This document shows, piece by piece, positions 35,860 through 44,865 of a DNA stretch of 64,000 bases. The number at the start of each line of letters is the position of its first letter. Position 1 is the first letter of the stretch. Location of the stretch: positions 124,001 through 188,000 of the forward strand of contig NZ_JBOCEG010000004.1 of the NCBI RefSeq assembly GCF_050586465.1, read 5' to 3'. This DNA is from CAJXYS01 sp913063035 (lineage in GTDB: Bacteria; Pseudomonadota; Alphaproteobacteria; Rhodobacterales; Rhodobacteraceae). The notes below the pieces were generated by a model. That model worked only from the letters and a program-made list of their open reading frames with translations, had not been told where the DNA came from and ran no database searches. Made by a program: the position numbers and the translations under genes.

Positions 35860-36840
35860 TCAGGCGATCAGCGCGGCGGCAAGAAACAGCGCAGGAATCA
35901 GCCCCGCATCGCGGTTCGAACGAAAGAGCCGAAGGCAGATGTCGGGGTCGTCGATATCCAGCCGGCGCAACTGCCAGACCATGTGCCAGCCGAACGCCCA
36001 GCACCCCGCGAGCGCCAGGGTCAGCGCCAGCACATTCGCCCCGGCCGGCACCATCGCGGTGATCACGGCCGCCGTCATCAGCACCACCGAGGCCACCATG
36101 AAGAGCCTCAGCCAGGTTCCGGTCCGGTCGCCGAAGAGTCGCGCGGTGGATTTGACGCCGATCAGCGCGTCGTCCTCCTTGTCCTGGTGGGCGTAGATCG
36201 TGTCGTAGAACAGCGTCCAGGCCATGCCCGCGAAATAGAGCAGCACCGGGGGCAGCGACAGCGATCCGGCATGGGCCGCCCAGGCCAGCAGCGCGCCCCA
36301 GTTGAACGCGATGCCGAGGAAGATCTGCGGCCACCAGGTGAAGCGCTTGGCGAAGGGATAGACCGCGACCGGCGCCAGCGAGATCACGCCCAGCAGGATC
36401 GCCACGGGATGGAAGGTCAGCAGGATGCCGAGCGCGATCAACGACTGGATCGCCATCCAGGCCAGCGCCTGCCTGACCGTGACCTGCCCCGACGGCAATG
36501 GCCGCGACCGCGTCCGCGCCACGCCGGCGTCGATGTCGCGGTCGGTGATGTCGTTCCAGGTGCAGCCCGCCGCCCGCATCAGGAACGCGCCTGCCCAGCA
36601 GCCGGCGAAGATCCAGGCATCCTCCCAGCGGGGGCCGGCCGGGTCGGCATTCGCGGCCAGCAGCACGCCCCACCAGCAGGGCAGCAGCAGAAGCCAGCTG
36701 CCGATCGGCCGGTCGGCGCGGGAAAGCCGCAGATAGGGCCGCGTCCAGGCCGGGGCGTGCCGGTCGACCCAGTTCCCCGTGACCGCGTCGGAGACGCTGC
36801 CGGGCTCTCCGGGCTCTGGCGTTCGGCTGTCGTCGGTCAT
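35860..36840 (-). CDS. ubiA: 4-hydroxybenzoate octaprenyltransferase UbiA
   Basis: From the ATG at 36840 the product has 326 residues and eight or nine helices. The two Asp-rich motifs are NDITDRDIDAGVARTRSRPL (N-D-x2-D-x3-D) and YDTIYAHQDKEDD. It attaches the isoprenoid chain to 4-hydroxybenzoate for ubiquinone. The N-terminus is about 30 residues longer than the E. coli enzyme. Its start abuts the rsmE start on the other strand, leaving almost no shared promoter space. Confidence 0.93.
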   Translation of the reverse strand: MTDDSRTPEPGEPGSVSDAVTGNWVDRHAPAWTRPYLRLSRADRPIGSWLLLLPCWWGVLLAANADPAGPRWEDAWIFAGCWAGAFLMRAAGCTWNDITDRDIDAGVARTRSRPLPSGQVTVRQALAWMAIQSLIALGILLTFHPVAILLGVISLAPVAVYPFAKRFTWWPQIFLGIAFNWGALLAWAAHAGSLSLPPVLLYFAGMAWTLFYDTIYAHQDKEDDALIGVKSTARLFGDRTGTWLRLFMVASVVLMTAAVITAMVPAGANVLALTLALAGCWAFGWHMVWQLRRLDIDDPDICLRLFRSNRDAGLIPALFLAAALIA

Positions 36841-36852
36841 ATGGTCCCGCCC

Positions 36853-37584
36853 ATGTCGGATACGCGTCCAAAGGTCAGGCTCTGTGTAGAGCACCCGCTC
36901 GGCCCCGCGCAATCGGTTCCTCTGGCGCGCGACCAGGCGCATTACCTCTTCAACGTCATGCGGCTGAAGCCGGGGGACGCGGTGGCGCTCTTCAACGGGC
37001 GGGATGGCGAGTGGCGTGCCGAGGTGGCCGAGGCCGGCAAGAAGGGCGGCACGCTGACCTGCAGCCTGCAGACCGCGCCGCAGCTCGATCCCCCCGATCT
37101 CTGGCTGCTCTTCGCGCCGGTCAAGAAAGCGCGCACCGATTTCATCGTCGAGAAGGCCGCCGAGATGGGCGCGGCCCGCATCCTGCCGGTGCAGACCGGG
37201 TTCACCAATTCCGAACGCATCCGCCGCGACCGGTTGCAGGCCCATGCCGTCGAGGCGGCCGAGCAATGCGGCGGCACCTTCGTGCCCGAGGTGGCGGACC
37301 TGGCGCGGCTCGACCAGGTTCTCGACGCCTGGCCCGAAGATCGCCGTCTGATGTTCTGCGACGAGGCAGAGGTCGGCGCCGGTCTGGCGCTCGACGCGGC
37401 CGGGCCGGGACCCTGGGCGATCCTGGTCGGCCCCGAGGGCGGCTTCACGGAGGCCGAGCGTGCGCGGCTTCGGCGCCTGCCCTTCGTCACCACGGTCAGC
37501 CTCGGCCCGCGCATCCTGCGCGCCGACACCGCCGCGGTGGCGGCGATGACGCTCTGGCAGGACCGGCTGGGAGACTGGCGATGA
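36853..37584 (+). CDS. rsmE: 16S rRNA (uracil-1498-N3)-methyltransferase
   Basis: The product of 243 residues (from the second ATG; 36841 would add four) has an N-terminal PUA-like domain and the SPOUT knot with ILVGPEGGFTEAERARL and LGPRILRADTAAVAA, both RsmE signatures. It methylates U1498 of 16S rRNA. Neither start has a ribosome site, and the ubiA start codon is 12 bp or less away on the opposite strand, so it may be leaderless. Its stop overlaps the next ATG. Confidence 0.92.
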   Translation: MSDTRPKVRLCVEHPLGPAQSVPLARDQAHYLFNVMRLKPGDAVALFNGRDGEWRAEVAEAGKKGGTLTCSLQTAPQLDPPDLWLLFAPVKKARTDFIVEKAAEMGAARILPVQTGFTNSERIRRDRLQAHAVEAAEQCGGTFVPEVADLARLDQVLDAWPEDRRLMFCDEAEVGAGLALDAAGPGPWAILVGPEGGFTEAERARLRRLPFVTTVSLGPRILRADTAAVAAMTLWQDRLGDWR

Positions 37585-38117
37585 GTTTTATCCGCCCGGA
37601 AGTGGTCGCGCAGCTCCTGCGCTGGCGCGAGGCGCTCGCGGCGGTCGGGGTCACGATCCTAGGGCTCTGGGCGCTGGGGCGCGGGCTGGGGCGGGGCGAC
37701 TGGCTCCTGCAGGGTGTCGGCGGGGTCCTGATCCTCGGCGGTGCGGTCGTCGCCTGGGCCGCGATCCAGCGCGCGCGCTTTCGTGGTGGCGGCCAGGGCC
37801 CCGGCCTGGTGCGGGTCACCGAGCGCCAGATCACCTATATGGGTCCGATCCATGGCGGCGCGGTCGCGCTGTCGCGGCTCGAGGAGCTGGCACTGGTGCC
37901 GGCGGGCGGCGGGGATCGGCACTGGATGCTGCATCACGAAGACGGCCCGCCGCTGGCGATTCCGCTTTCCGCGGACGGGGCGGAGGCGCTCTTCGATGCC
38001 TTCGCGGCCCTGCCGGGGCTGGATACCGCGCGGCTGGTCGCCGCCGTCGAACGCGGGGACGCCGGCAAGCAGGTGATCTGGACACGGCGCGCGCGGACGC
38101 AACTGCCCCGGTCTTGA
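37581..38117 (+). CDS. Membrane protein of unknown function
   Basis: The ATG overlaps the rsmE stop by 4 bp. The 178-residue product has two N-terminal helices (ALAAVGVTILGLWALGRG and LQGVGGVLILGGAVVAWA) and a C-terminal soluble domain (RVTERQITYMGPIHGGAVAL) rich in beta strands. The soluble part resembles a PH-like domain that monitors ligands, but I cannot name a family. It is translationally coupled to rsmE, so it may belong to the same operon leading to gshA. Confidence 0.7.
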   Translation: MSFIRPEVVAQLLRWREALAAVGVTILGLWALGRGLGRGDWLLQGVGGVLILGGAVVAWAAIQRARFRGGGQGPGLVRVTERQITYMGPIHGGAVALSRLEELALVPAGGGDRHWMLHHEDGPPLAIPLSADGAEALFDAFAALPGLDTARLVAAVERGDAGKQVIWTRRARTQLPRS

Positions 38118-38181
38118 CTTGGCCGCGCAGGCGCGCCACCTGTCAGGCCCATTCGCGCGCAACAGACCGGAGCCCCGTATC

Positions 38182-39552
38182 ATGTCCATTCCCCAGTCCG
38201 GCGGCGGACCGATCGAGAGCCGCGCGCAGCTTGCCGAATATCTCGAAGCCGGCTGCAAACCGCGCGCCGACTGGCGCATCGGCACCGAGCACGAGAAATT
38301 CGGCTATTGCCGCGACACCCACAAGCCGCTGCCCTATGATGGGCCGCGCTCGATCAGGGCAATGCTGACCGGGCTCGCGGAACGCTTCGACTGGACCCCC
38401 GTGGAAGAGGCCGGAAACATCATCGGCCTGGTCAAGGGCGGCGCCAACGTCTCGCTCGAGCCGGGTGGCCAGCTGGAACTCTCCGGCGCGCCGCTCGAGA
38501 CGATCCACGAGACCTGCGACGAGGTGAACGAACACCTGCGCGAGGTGCGTTCCGTCGCCGAGGATATCGGCGCTGGCTTCATCGGGCTCGGGGCGGCGCC
38601 CGAATGGACCCATGACGAGATGCCGATGATGCCCAAGGGGCGCTACCGGCTGATGACGGACTACATGGATCGCGTCGGCACCCACGGCAAGCAGATGATG
38701 TACCGCACCTGCACGGTGCAGGTGAATCTCGATTTCGGCTCGGAAGCCGACATGGTGCAGAAGCTGCGCGTGGCGCTGGCGCTCCAGCCCGTGGCGACCG
38801 CGCTCTTCGCGAACTCGCCCTTCTTCGAGGGCAGGGTCAACGGCTACAAGAGCTGGCGCTCGCGCGTCTGGCGCGATCTCGACGCCGACAGGACGGGGAT
38901 GCTGCCCTTCGTCTTCGAGGATGGCTTCGGCTTCGAGCGCTGGGCGGAGTACGCGCTCGACGTGCCGATGTATTTCGTCTACCGCGACGGGGTCTATATC
39001 GACGCGCTGGGCCAGTCCTTCCGGGATTTCCTCGCGGGCAAGCTTCCGGCCCTGCCGGGCGAGACGCCGACGCTCAGCGACTGGGCCGATCACCTGACCA
39101 CGATCTTCCCGGAGGCCCGGATCAAGAAATTCCTCGAGATGCGCGGGGCGGACGGCGGCCCGTGGCGGCGGCTCTGCGCGCTGCCGGCGTTGTGGGTTGG
39201 GCTGCTCTACGACCAGGGCGCGCTGGATGCCGCCTGGGACCTGGTGAAGGGATGGGATGCCGAGACCCGCGAGGCGCTGCGCGTCGCCGCCGCGGTCGAC
39301 GGGCTCCAGGCCGAGGCGAACGGTGTGCGCATGCGGGATCTGGCCTGCCGCGTCCTGGAGATCTCCGAGGGCGGGCTGCGCGCGCGGGCACGCCCCGGCG
39401 CGGGGGGCATGATCCCCGACGAGACCCATTTCCTCAACGCGCTGAAGGAAAGCGTCGATTCAGGCCGCGTGCCGGCCGACGAGCTGCTGGAACACTACCA
39501 CGGCGACTGGGACGGTGACATCGGCCGCATCTACAACGAATACAGCTACTGA
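38182..39552 (+). CDS. gshA: Glutamate-cysteine ligase (plant/alphaproteobacterial type)
   Basis: From the ATG at 38182 (GGAG upstream) the 456-residue enzyme shows RIGTEHEKFGY, GGANVSLEPGGQLELSGAP and WRDLDADRTGMLPF, all features of the group 3 enzymes found in plants and alphaproteobacteria. It makes gamma-glutamylcysteine, the first step of glutathione. It is unrelated in sequence to E. coli GshA. Its stop overlaps the 3' end of the convergent DUF805 gene by 7 bp. Confidence 0.93.
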   Translation: MSIPQSGGGPIESRAQLAEYLEAGCKPRADWRIGTEHEKFGYCRDTHKPLPYDGPRSIRAMLTGLAERFDWTPVEEAGNIIGLVKGGANVSLEPGGQLELSGAPLETIHETCDEVNEHLREVRSVAEDIGAGFIGLGAAPEWTHDEMPMMPKGRYRLMTDYMDRVGTHGKQMMYRTCTVQVNLDFGSEADMVQKLRVALALQPVATALFANSPFFEGRVNGYKSWRSRVWRDLDADRTGMLPFVFEDGFGFERWAEYALDVPMYFVYRDGVYIDALGQSFRDFLAGKLPALPGETPTLSDWADHLTTIFPEARIKKFLEMRGADGGPWRRLCALPALWVGLLYDQGALDAAWDLVKGWDAETREALRVAAAVDGLQAEANGVRMRDLACRVLEISEGGLRARARPGAGGMIPDETHFLNALKESVDSGRVPADELLEHYHGDWDGDIGRIYNEYSY

Positions 39553-39977
39553 TCGCCCCGCCCGACATGGGGAACCGAGCTGTCGCGGTAGGCGGCGCCG
39601 GTATCCGGACCCTCCAGCGGATCGGGGCCGAAGCGGTTCGGCCCCTGGGTGCCGGGCGTCGCCCACCAGACGATCAGGACGATGATGCCGATCAGCGGGA
39701 TCAGGATCAGCAGATACCACCAGCCCGATCGGTCGGTGTCGTGCAGCCGGCGCACCGCGACGGCGATGTTCGGGATCAGCATGGCCAGTGAGAAAAGCGG
39801 CGCGAAGATCGCGGCGCTGTCGGGCGCGGTGCCGAAGATCGCCGTGTCGATGAGCCCCAGGGCGAAATTCGCCAGCACGTTGAAAAGAACGAACCACCAG
39901 AATTCCGAGCGCGCGGCGCGGCCGCTGAAGGTGGCGTATTTGGCGAGACAGGTCCGGACGGCGGTCTGAAAATCCAT
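39546..39977 (-). CDS. DUF805 membrane protein
   Basis: The product has DUF805 hallmarks: a conserved N-terminal TFSGRAARSEFWWFVLF helix, then VAVRRLHDTDRSGWWYLL and a final helix (IVLIVWWATPGTQGPN). About four helices in 143 residues fit the family. I chose the ATG at 39977 because GGAG precedes it; the ATG at 39992 adds five residues. The role of the family is unknown. Confidence 0.87.
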   Translation of the reverse strand: MDFQTAVRTCLAKYATFSGRAARSEFWWFVLFNVLANFALGLIDTAIFGTAPDSAAIFAPLFSLAMLIPNIAVAVRRLHDTDRSGWWYLLILIPLIGIIVLIVWWATPGTQGPNRFGPDPLEGPDTGAAYRDSSVPHVGRGDQ

Positions 39978-40051
39978 GGGGCGGGACTCCATCTTGGGGG
40001 TGCGCGATGACGGTTGCGCCTGGCGGGCGATCCGTCAAGCCTGCCCCGGCG

Positions 40052-40660
40052 CTACTTGCCCGCGCCGATGCGGGGCTCGGCACCCTTGAGCAGACGGCGG
40101 ATATTCTCGTGGTGGCGCAGGAAGACCAGCGCGGCCAGCGCCACGCCGAACGCCACGGCATCGGGCCGCGACAACAGCGCCAGCCAGACCGGCGCCAGCG
40201 CCGCCGCTGCCAGCGCCGAGAGCGACGAGATGCGGAACAGGCCGGCCACGACCAGCCAGGTGGCGCAGGACGCCAGCCCGGCCGGGAAGTGCAGCGCAAG
40301 CAGCGTGCCCAGGAAGGTCGCCACGCCCTTCCCGCCGCGAAACCCGAGATAGACCGGGAAGATGTGCCCGAGAAAGGCTGCGAAGCCCGCGACCTGCGCG
40401 GCGTCGTCCCCGATCAGGGCGCGCGCGACCAGCACGGCGATCGCACCCTTGCCCGCGTCGAGGAGTAGCGTCAGCGCGGCGGCGGGCTTGTTGCCGGTGC
40501 GCAGCACGTTGGTCGCGCCGATATTGCCGGACCCGATCTTGCGCAGGTCGCCCAGCCCGAAAAGCCGCGCGATCACCACGCCGAAGGGCACCGACCCCAG
40601 GAGGTAGGCGAGAACGGCGGTGACGGCGAGCAGGCCGGCGGACGTGTCGAGCTCGGGCAT
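40052..40660 (-). CDS. plsY: Glycerol-3-phosphate acyltransferase PlsY
   Basis: The 202-residue membrane enzyme has the three PlsY loops: GSVPFGVVIAR, GSGNIGATNVLRTGNK and FRGGKGVATFLG. It transfers acyl from acyl-phosphate to glycerol-3-phosphate, starting phospholipid synthesis. It lies 3 bp after pyrC, in the same leftward operon, which is a common alphaproteobacterial pairing. Confidence 0.95.
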   Translation of the reverse strand: MPELDTSAGLLAVTAVLAYLLGSVPFGVVIARLFGLGDLRKIGSGNIGATNVLRTGNKPAAALTLLLDAGKGAIAVLVARALIGDDAAQVAGFAAFLGHIFPVYLGFRGGKGVATFLGTLLALHFPAGLASCATWLVVAGLFRISSLSALAAAALAPVWLALLSRPDAVAFGVALAALVFLRHHENIRRLLKGAEPRIGAGK

Positions 40661-40663
40661 CCG

Positions 40664-41941
40664 TCAGTCCCCGTGCCGGTAGATCTCGGCCCCGCCGACG
40701 AAGCTGCGCAAAACCCGGCCCTGGAGCCGTGCGCCGTCGAAGGGGGTGTTCTTGGATTTCGAGCGCAGCTTGAAGCGGTCGAGCACGAAGGGCGCATCCG
40801 GATCGAACAGCACGAGGTCCGCCGGCGCCCCGGCTGCCAGCCGTCCGCCGTCGAGCCCCAGCCGTCGGGCCGGGTTCAGCGACAGCGCCCGGAACAGGCG
40901 TGGCAGGTCCAGCGCCCCGGCATGGTAGAGCCGCAGCGCCGCCGGCAGCAGGGTTTCCAGCGCCACCGCGCCGCTGGCGGCCTCTTCGAAGGGCAGCCGC
41001 TTCGATTCCTCGTCCTGCGGCGTGTGCATGGAGGAGATCACGTCGATCGTTCCGCCGGCCACGGCCTCGACCATCGCGAGTCGATCGTCCTCGGACCGCA
41101 GTGGCGGCTTGACCTTGAAGAAGGTGCGGTAGTCGCCGACGTCGAACTCGTTGAGCGTCAGGTGGTGGATCGACACGCCGGCCGTCACGTCGAGCCCTGC
41201 CGCCTTGGCGCGTTCCAGCGCGGGAAGGGCCCGGGCGGTGCTGATCTGGTCGGCGTGGTAGCGGGCACCCGTCATCTCGACCAGGGCGAGGTCGCGTTCG
41301 AGGCCCATGCGCTCGGCCATCGGCGAGACCGCGGGCAGCCCGCGCAGCGACGCGAACTTGCCGCTGGTGGCCGCCGCACCGGCGGTCAGGCCCGGATCCT
41401 GCGGGTGCGCGATCACCAGCGCGCCGAGCGACCTGGCATAGGTCAGCGCGCGGGAAAACACCTTGGGGTCGGTCACGACATGGTCGCAATCCGTGAAGGC
41501 CACGGCACCCGCATCCATAAGGAAGCCGATCTCGACCATCTCGCGGCCCGCTCGCCCCTTGGTCAGCGCCGCCATCGGCTTGAAGCGGACCGGGGTCGCG
41601 GCATCGCCGCGGCGAAGCACGAATTCCAGCGTCTCGGGGCTGTCGATCGCGGGCAGGGTGTCGGGGCGGGTCACCATCGTCGTGATCCCGCCCGCCGCCG
41701 CGGCCAGCCCCGCGGTGCGGAAGCTTTCCTTGTGGCGTTCGCCGGGCTCGCAGACCTTCACGCCGATATCGACGATGCCCGGCGCGAGGCATTTGCCGGC
41801 GCAATCGATGACCTGCGTCCCGCCGGGCGCCTCCGTGCCGCCGACCGCGGCGATGGCCCCGTCCCGGATCAGCAGGTCGCCGGTCCGCTCCGTCCCGGCT
41901 TCGGGGTCGATCAGGCGGGCGTTCTTCAGGAGCGTCGTCAT
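40664..41941 (-). CDS. pyrC: Dihydroorotase-like protein, probably non-catalytic (PyrC')
   Basis: The 425-residue product aligns by eye with the long dihydroorotase/PyrX family. It does not have the metal-binding HxH that follows the first Asp: the site reads VDIGVKVCEPGERHKES. The later Asp motif is SSMHTPQDEESK, so the usual zinc ligands are only partly present. This matches the inactive PyrC' subunits that hold PyrB together in pseudomonads and many alphaproteobacteria. The start overlaps the previous stop by 4 bp. A true dihydroorotase is expected elsewhere in the genome. Confidence 0.85.
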   Translation of the reverse strand: MTTLLKNARLIDPEAGTERTGDLLIRDGAIAAVGGTEAPGGTQVIDCAGKCLAPGIVDIGVKVCEPGERHKESFRTAGLAAAAGGITTMVTRPDTLPAIDSPETLEFVLRRGDAATPVRFKPMAALTKGRAGREMVEIGFLMDAGAVAFTDCDHVVTDPKVFSRALTYARSLGALVIAHPQDPGLTAGAAATSGKFASLRGLPAVSPMAERMGLERDLALVEMTGARYHADQISTARALPALERAKAAGLDVTAGVSIHHLTLNEFDVGDYRTFFKVKPPLRSEDDRLAMVEAVAGGTIDVISSMHTPQDEESKRLPFEEAASGAVALETLLPAALRLYHAGALDLPRLFRALSLNPARRLGLDGGRLAAGAPADLVLFDPDAPFVLDRFKLRSKSKNTPFDGARLQGRVLRSFVGGAEIYRHGD

Positions 41942-42396
41942 GAGGTCTCCATGGCGGTGTTTCCGGCGGCGGCCGCGGCACGGGCGATGCGGCGTTCGGT
42001 GTCTGCGCGGTCCGCCTGGTACTTGATCAGGTGCTTGTCGCCGCTGCGGGTCACGACCTGCACCGCGCTGCCCAGGCCCCGGACGCGGGCGATCTCGTCG
42101 AGGCGCACGGCGCGGGTCTGGGGGCCGAGCAGGCGAAACTCCGTCAGGTCCCAGCGCGCGGCCATCTCGTCGGAGGCGACGTAGAAGGCCCGCACCGCCA
42201 CCGCGGCCAGCCCGCCGACAGCGCCGGTCCACAGGAAGGGATTGCCCATGATCCAGAGCACGATCATCCCAAGCGCCATGGCAAAGGCCGCAAGCCAGGC
42301 ATGGTCACGCCAGTAGGTCGCGCGGTCGGGATGGAAGCTGTGTACCACCTCCTCGCCCGGTTCGAGCGGCGTGGTCGGCGTCATCTCGTGCATCAT
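41938..42396 (-). CDS. PH-like domain membrane protein between pyrB and pyrC
   Basis: The 152-residue protein has a short N-terminus (MMHEMTPTTPLEPGEEVV), two hydrophobic helices (AWLAAFAMALGMIVLWIMG and AVGGLAAVAVRAFYVAS) and a domain with RWDLTEFRLLGPQTRAVRLD followed by ARVRGLGSAVQVV. The 'W.(l/v)T..Rl' and 'i..i' pattern is typical of bacterial PH (bPH2) domains. The start is one of three close ATGs. Its place in the pyr operon is common in Rhodobacterales, but its function is unknown. Confidence 0.75.
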   Translation of the reverse strand: MMHEMTPTTPLEPGEEVVHSFHPDRATYWRDHAWLAAFAMALGMIVLWIMGNPFLWTGAVGGLAAVAVRAFYVASDEMAARWDLTEFRLLGPQTRAVRLDEIARVRGLGSAVQVVTRSGDKHLIKYQADRADTERRIARAAAAAGNTAMETS

Positions 42397-42409
42397 GGAC
42401 CCGCGCCCC

Positions 42410-42991
42410 TTATCCGCCGCCCGCCAGGGCGAGCACCGCGAGAAGCAGCAGAACCAGCGCCAGGCCCGCCAGAACCATGCGGCGGCTGGACGGCCCCGCG
42501 CCGGCCGGTTCCGCGGGCGCGTCGCCGCCGGTCTCGGACCCGTCGGGGGTCTGTTTGCGCGCGCTCTCCGCATGGAGGGGCATGTGAACCGCGGCGCCGC
42601 GTTCTTCGCGGTAGGTGCCGATCCAGCGCGCCGGGGCCGTCGGCGTCAGGGTCTGGGCGCGGTCGCCGAAGGCCGCGGAACTGAGCACCGCGACATGGCC
42701 CGACAGCCCGTCGAGACGCCCCCGGTCGCCCGAAAGCTCCTCTTCGGCAACGCCCTGGCCCTCGACGAGGTAGTCGGAAAACCCCATCCCCTCCAACTCG
42801 CGGAGGGCGAACACCTGGACATAGCGCGGGTCGAGCCGCTCGGCCCCCAGGGCATCGGGCAGTTTCCAGCCCTCCGCGCCGGCCTCGTCTTCGGGCGGGA
42901 GATAGGCGGCCTTCTCCGCGCCGGATATGTCCAGCGTGAAGACGCGAACGACACCGTATTCCTCGGCGGGTACCGAAATGCGGTCGCTCAT
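42410..42991 (-). CDS. Tail-anchored protein of unknown function in the pyr operon
   Basis: The start at 42991 overlaps the pyrB stop by 4 bp. The 193-residue product has a globular N-terminal domain (VPAEEYGVVRVFTLDISGAE), a proline/alanine-rich linker and a single C-terminal transmembrane helix (MVLAGLALVLLLLAVLALAG) close to the stop. That layout suggests a tail-anchored protein. It is not a recognised pyrimidine enzyme. Ordering and coupling to pyrB suggest cotranscription. Confidence 0.7.
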   Translation of the reverse strand: MSDRISVPAEEYGVVRVFTLDISGAEKAAYLPPEDEAGAEGWKLPDALGAERLDPRYVQVFALRELEGMGFSDYLVEGQGVAEEELSGDRGRLDGLSGHVAVLSSAAFGDRAQTLTPTAPARWIGTYREERGAAVHMPLHAESARKQTPDGSETGGDAPAEPAGAGPSSRRMVLAGLALVLLLLAVLALAGGG

Positions 42992-43938
42992 GCCGCCCCC
43001 TCCGCCGCGGTGGCGCGCTGGTTCCGCGCCAGCAGATCCATCGCCGCCATGCGGACCGCGACGCCCATCTCGACCTGTTCCTGGATGACCGACCGGTTGA
43101 TGTCGTCGGCCAGCGTGCCGTCGATCTCGACCCCGCGGTTCATCGGGCCGGGATGCATCACGATCGCGTCGTCCTTGGCGAAGGCCAGCTTCTCGGCGTC
43201 GAGGCCGTAGCGGTGATAATACTCGCGCTCCGACGGGATGAACCCGCCGTCCATCCGTTCCTTCTGGAGCCGCAGCATCATCACGACGTCCACGTCGCGC
43301 AGCCCCTCGCACATGTCGTCGAAGACCTCGACCCCGAGATCCGCGACGCCCGCGGGCATCAGGGTCGGCGGGCCGACGAGCCGAACCCGGTTCTCCATCT
43401 TGCCGAGCAGAAGGATGTTGGACCGCGCGACCCGGCTGTGGGCGATGTCGCCGCAGATCGCGATGGACAGCCGTTGCAGCCGGCCTTTCTCGCGCCGGAT
43501 GGTCAGCGCGTCGAGCAGCGCCTGGGTGGGATGCTCGTGCCGGCCATCGCCCGCGTTCAGCACCGCGCAGTTGACCTTCTCAGCCAGCAGGTTCACCGCG
43601 CCCGAATGGGGATGGCGCACGACCAGGAGGTCGGGATGCATGGCGTTCAGCGTCATCGCCGTGTCGATCAGGGTCTCGCCCTTCTTGATCGAGGAGGCCT
43701 GCATCGCCATGGACATCACATCGGCGCCGAGCCGTTTTCCGGCAAGCTCGAAGCTGGCCTGGGTGCGGGTCGAAGCCTCGAAGAACATGTTGACCTGCGT
43801 CATGCCGGCGAGGGCGTCGCCGTGCTTCTCGGCGCCGCGGTTCAACGCGACATAGGTGTCGGCAAGATCGAGGATGGACAGGATATCGGCTTGCGAGAGC
43901 GGTTCGATGCCGAGGAGGTGTCGCGCGCTGAAAGTCAT
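42988..43938 (-). CDS. pyrB: Aspartate carbamoyltransferase catalytic subunit
   Basis: From the ATG at 43938 the 316-residue enzyme has the carbamoyl-phosphate site FFEASTRTQASFELAGKRLG, HPTQALLDALTIR and HPGPMNRGVEI. It joins carbamoyl phosphate and aspartate to make carbamoyl aspartate. No regulatory PyrI gene is adjacent; the inactive dihydroorotase downstream probably completes the complex. The operon runs pyrB, tail-anchored protein, PH-like protein, pyrC', plsY. Confidence 0.95.
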   Translation of the reverse strand: MTFSARHLLGIEPLSQADILSILDLADTYVALNRGAEKHGDALAGMTQVNMFFEASTRTQASFELAGKRLGADVMSMAMQASSIKKGETLIDTAMTLNAMHPDLLVVRHPHSGAVNLLAEKVNCAVLNAGDGRHEHPTQALLDALTIRREKGRLQRLSIAICGDIAHSRVARSNILLLGKMENRVRLVGPPTLMPAGVADLGVEVFDDMCEGLRDVDVVMMLRLQKERMDGGFIPSEREYYHRYGLDAEKLAFAKDDAIVMHPGPMNRGVEIDGTLADDINRSVIQEQVEMGVAVRMAAMDLLARNQRATAAEGAA

Positions 43939-44049
43939 GGCCTCCATCCCTGTCTTCGCCCGACTTATAGGTGGCGCGGAGATACGGAACAAGGGATTTA
44001 CGCCACGCGCGGGGCGGCCTAGGGTTTCGGCGCGACAGGCGGACGGAAG

Positions 44050-44865
44050 ATGGACCGGGTGCTGGATTTTCATACCGCGAAGGCGATGCTCGAATGGCAG
44101 ATCGAGCTGGGCGCGACCGAGGCGATCGGCGAGACGCCCGTGGATCGCTATGCGGCCGCCGCGGACCCCGCGCCCGCCGCGCCCGCGCCCGGAAAACCGC
44201 CGCAAGCCGCGGTCGCGGCGGCGGCCGCCGCCCCCGCGGCGGACCCGGCGCCGGCCGGCGCGGACGCGGTCGAGGCCGCGCGCAGCGCGGCCGCCGAGGC
44301 CCATAGCCTCGAAGGGCTGCGCTATGCCCTGTCCTCGTTTGCCCATTGCGAGCTGAAGAAGGGCGCGCGCAACACCGTCTTCTCCGACGGCAATCCCGAG
44401 GCCCGCGTCATGATCGTGGGCGAGGCGCCGGGCCGCGACGAGGACATCGAGGGCAAGTCCTTCGTCGGGCGGGCGGGGAAGCTGCTCGACCGGATGTTCG
44501 ACGCGATCGGGCTGGCGCGCGCCGGCAGCGGGGCGGCGGCGCTCTACATCACCAACGTGATGCCCTGGCGCCCGCCGCAGAACCGCGATCCCACGCCCGA
44601 GGAAATCGCCATGATGCTGCCCTTCGTGGAACGCCATGTCGAGCTGGTGGCGCCGGATATCCTGGTCCTGATGGGCAACACCGCCTGCCAGGCGCTGCTT
44701 GGCCGCAAGGGTATCACCCGCCTGCGCGGTCACTGGGCCGAGGTCCTGGGCCGGCCGGCGCTGCCGATGTTCCATCCGGCCTACCTGTTGCGCAATCCCG
44801 CGGCCAAGCGCGAGGCCTGGCATGACCTGCTGATGATCCGGCACCGCCTGGAAGAGGAAGGCTAA
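44050..44865 (+). CDS. Uracil-DNA glycosylase, family 4-like, without Fe-S cysteines
   Basis: After an 80-residue Ala/Pro-rich N-terminal extension, the catalytic domain shows GEAPGRDEDIEGKSFVGRAG (124-143), ITNVMPWRPPQNRDP and the late HPAYLLR. It removes uracil from DNA. Family 4 members normally carry four cysteines for a 4Fe-4S cluster; only Cys100 and Cys213 are present here, so the cluster is probably absent. The stop overlaps the moaB start (TAATG). Confidence 0.85.
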   Translation: MDRVLDFHTAKAMLEWQIELGATEAIGETPVDRYAAAADPAPAAPAPGKPPQAAVAAAAAAPAADPAPAGADAVEAARSAAAEAHSLEGLRYALSSFAHCELKKGARNTVFSDGNPEARVMIVGEAPGRDEDIEGKSFVGRAGKLLDRMFDAIGLARAGSGAAALYITNVMPWRPPQNRDPTPEEIAMMLPFVERHVELVAPDILVLMGNTACQALLGRKGITRLRGHWAEVLGRPALPMFHPAYLLRNPAAKREAWHDLLMIRHRLEEEG

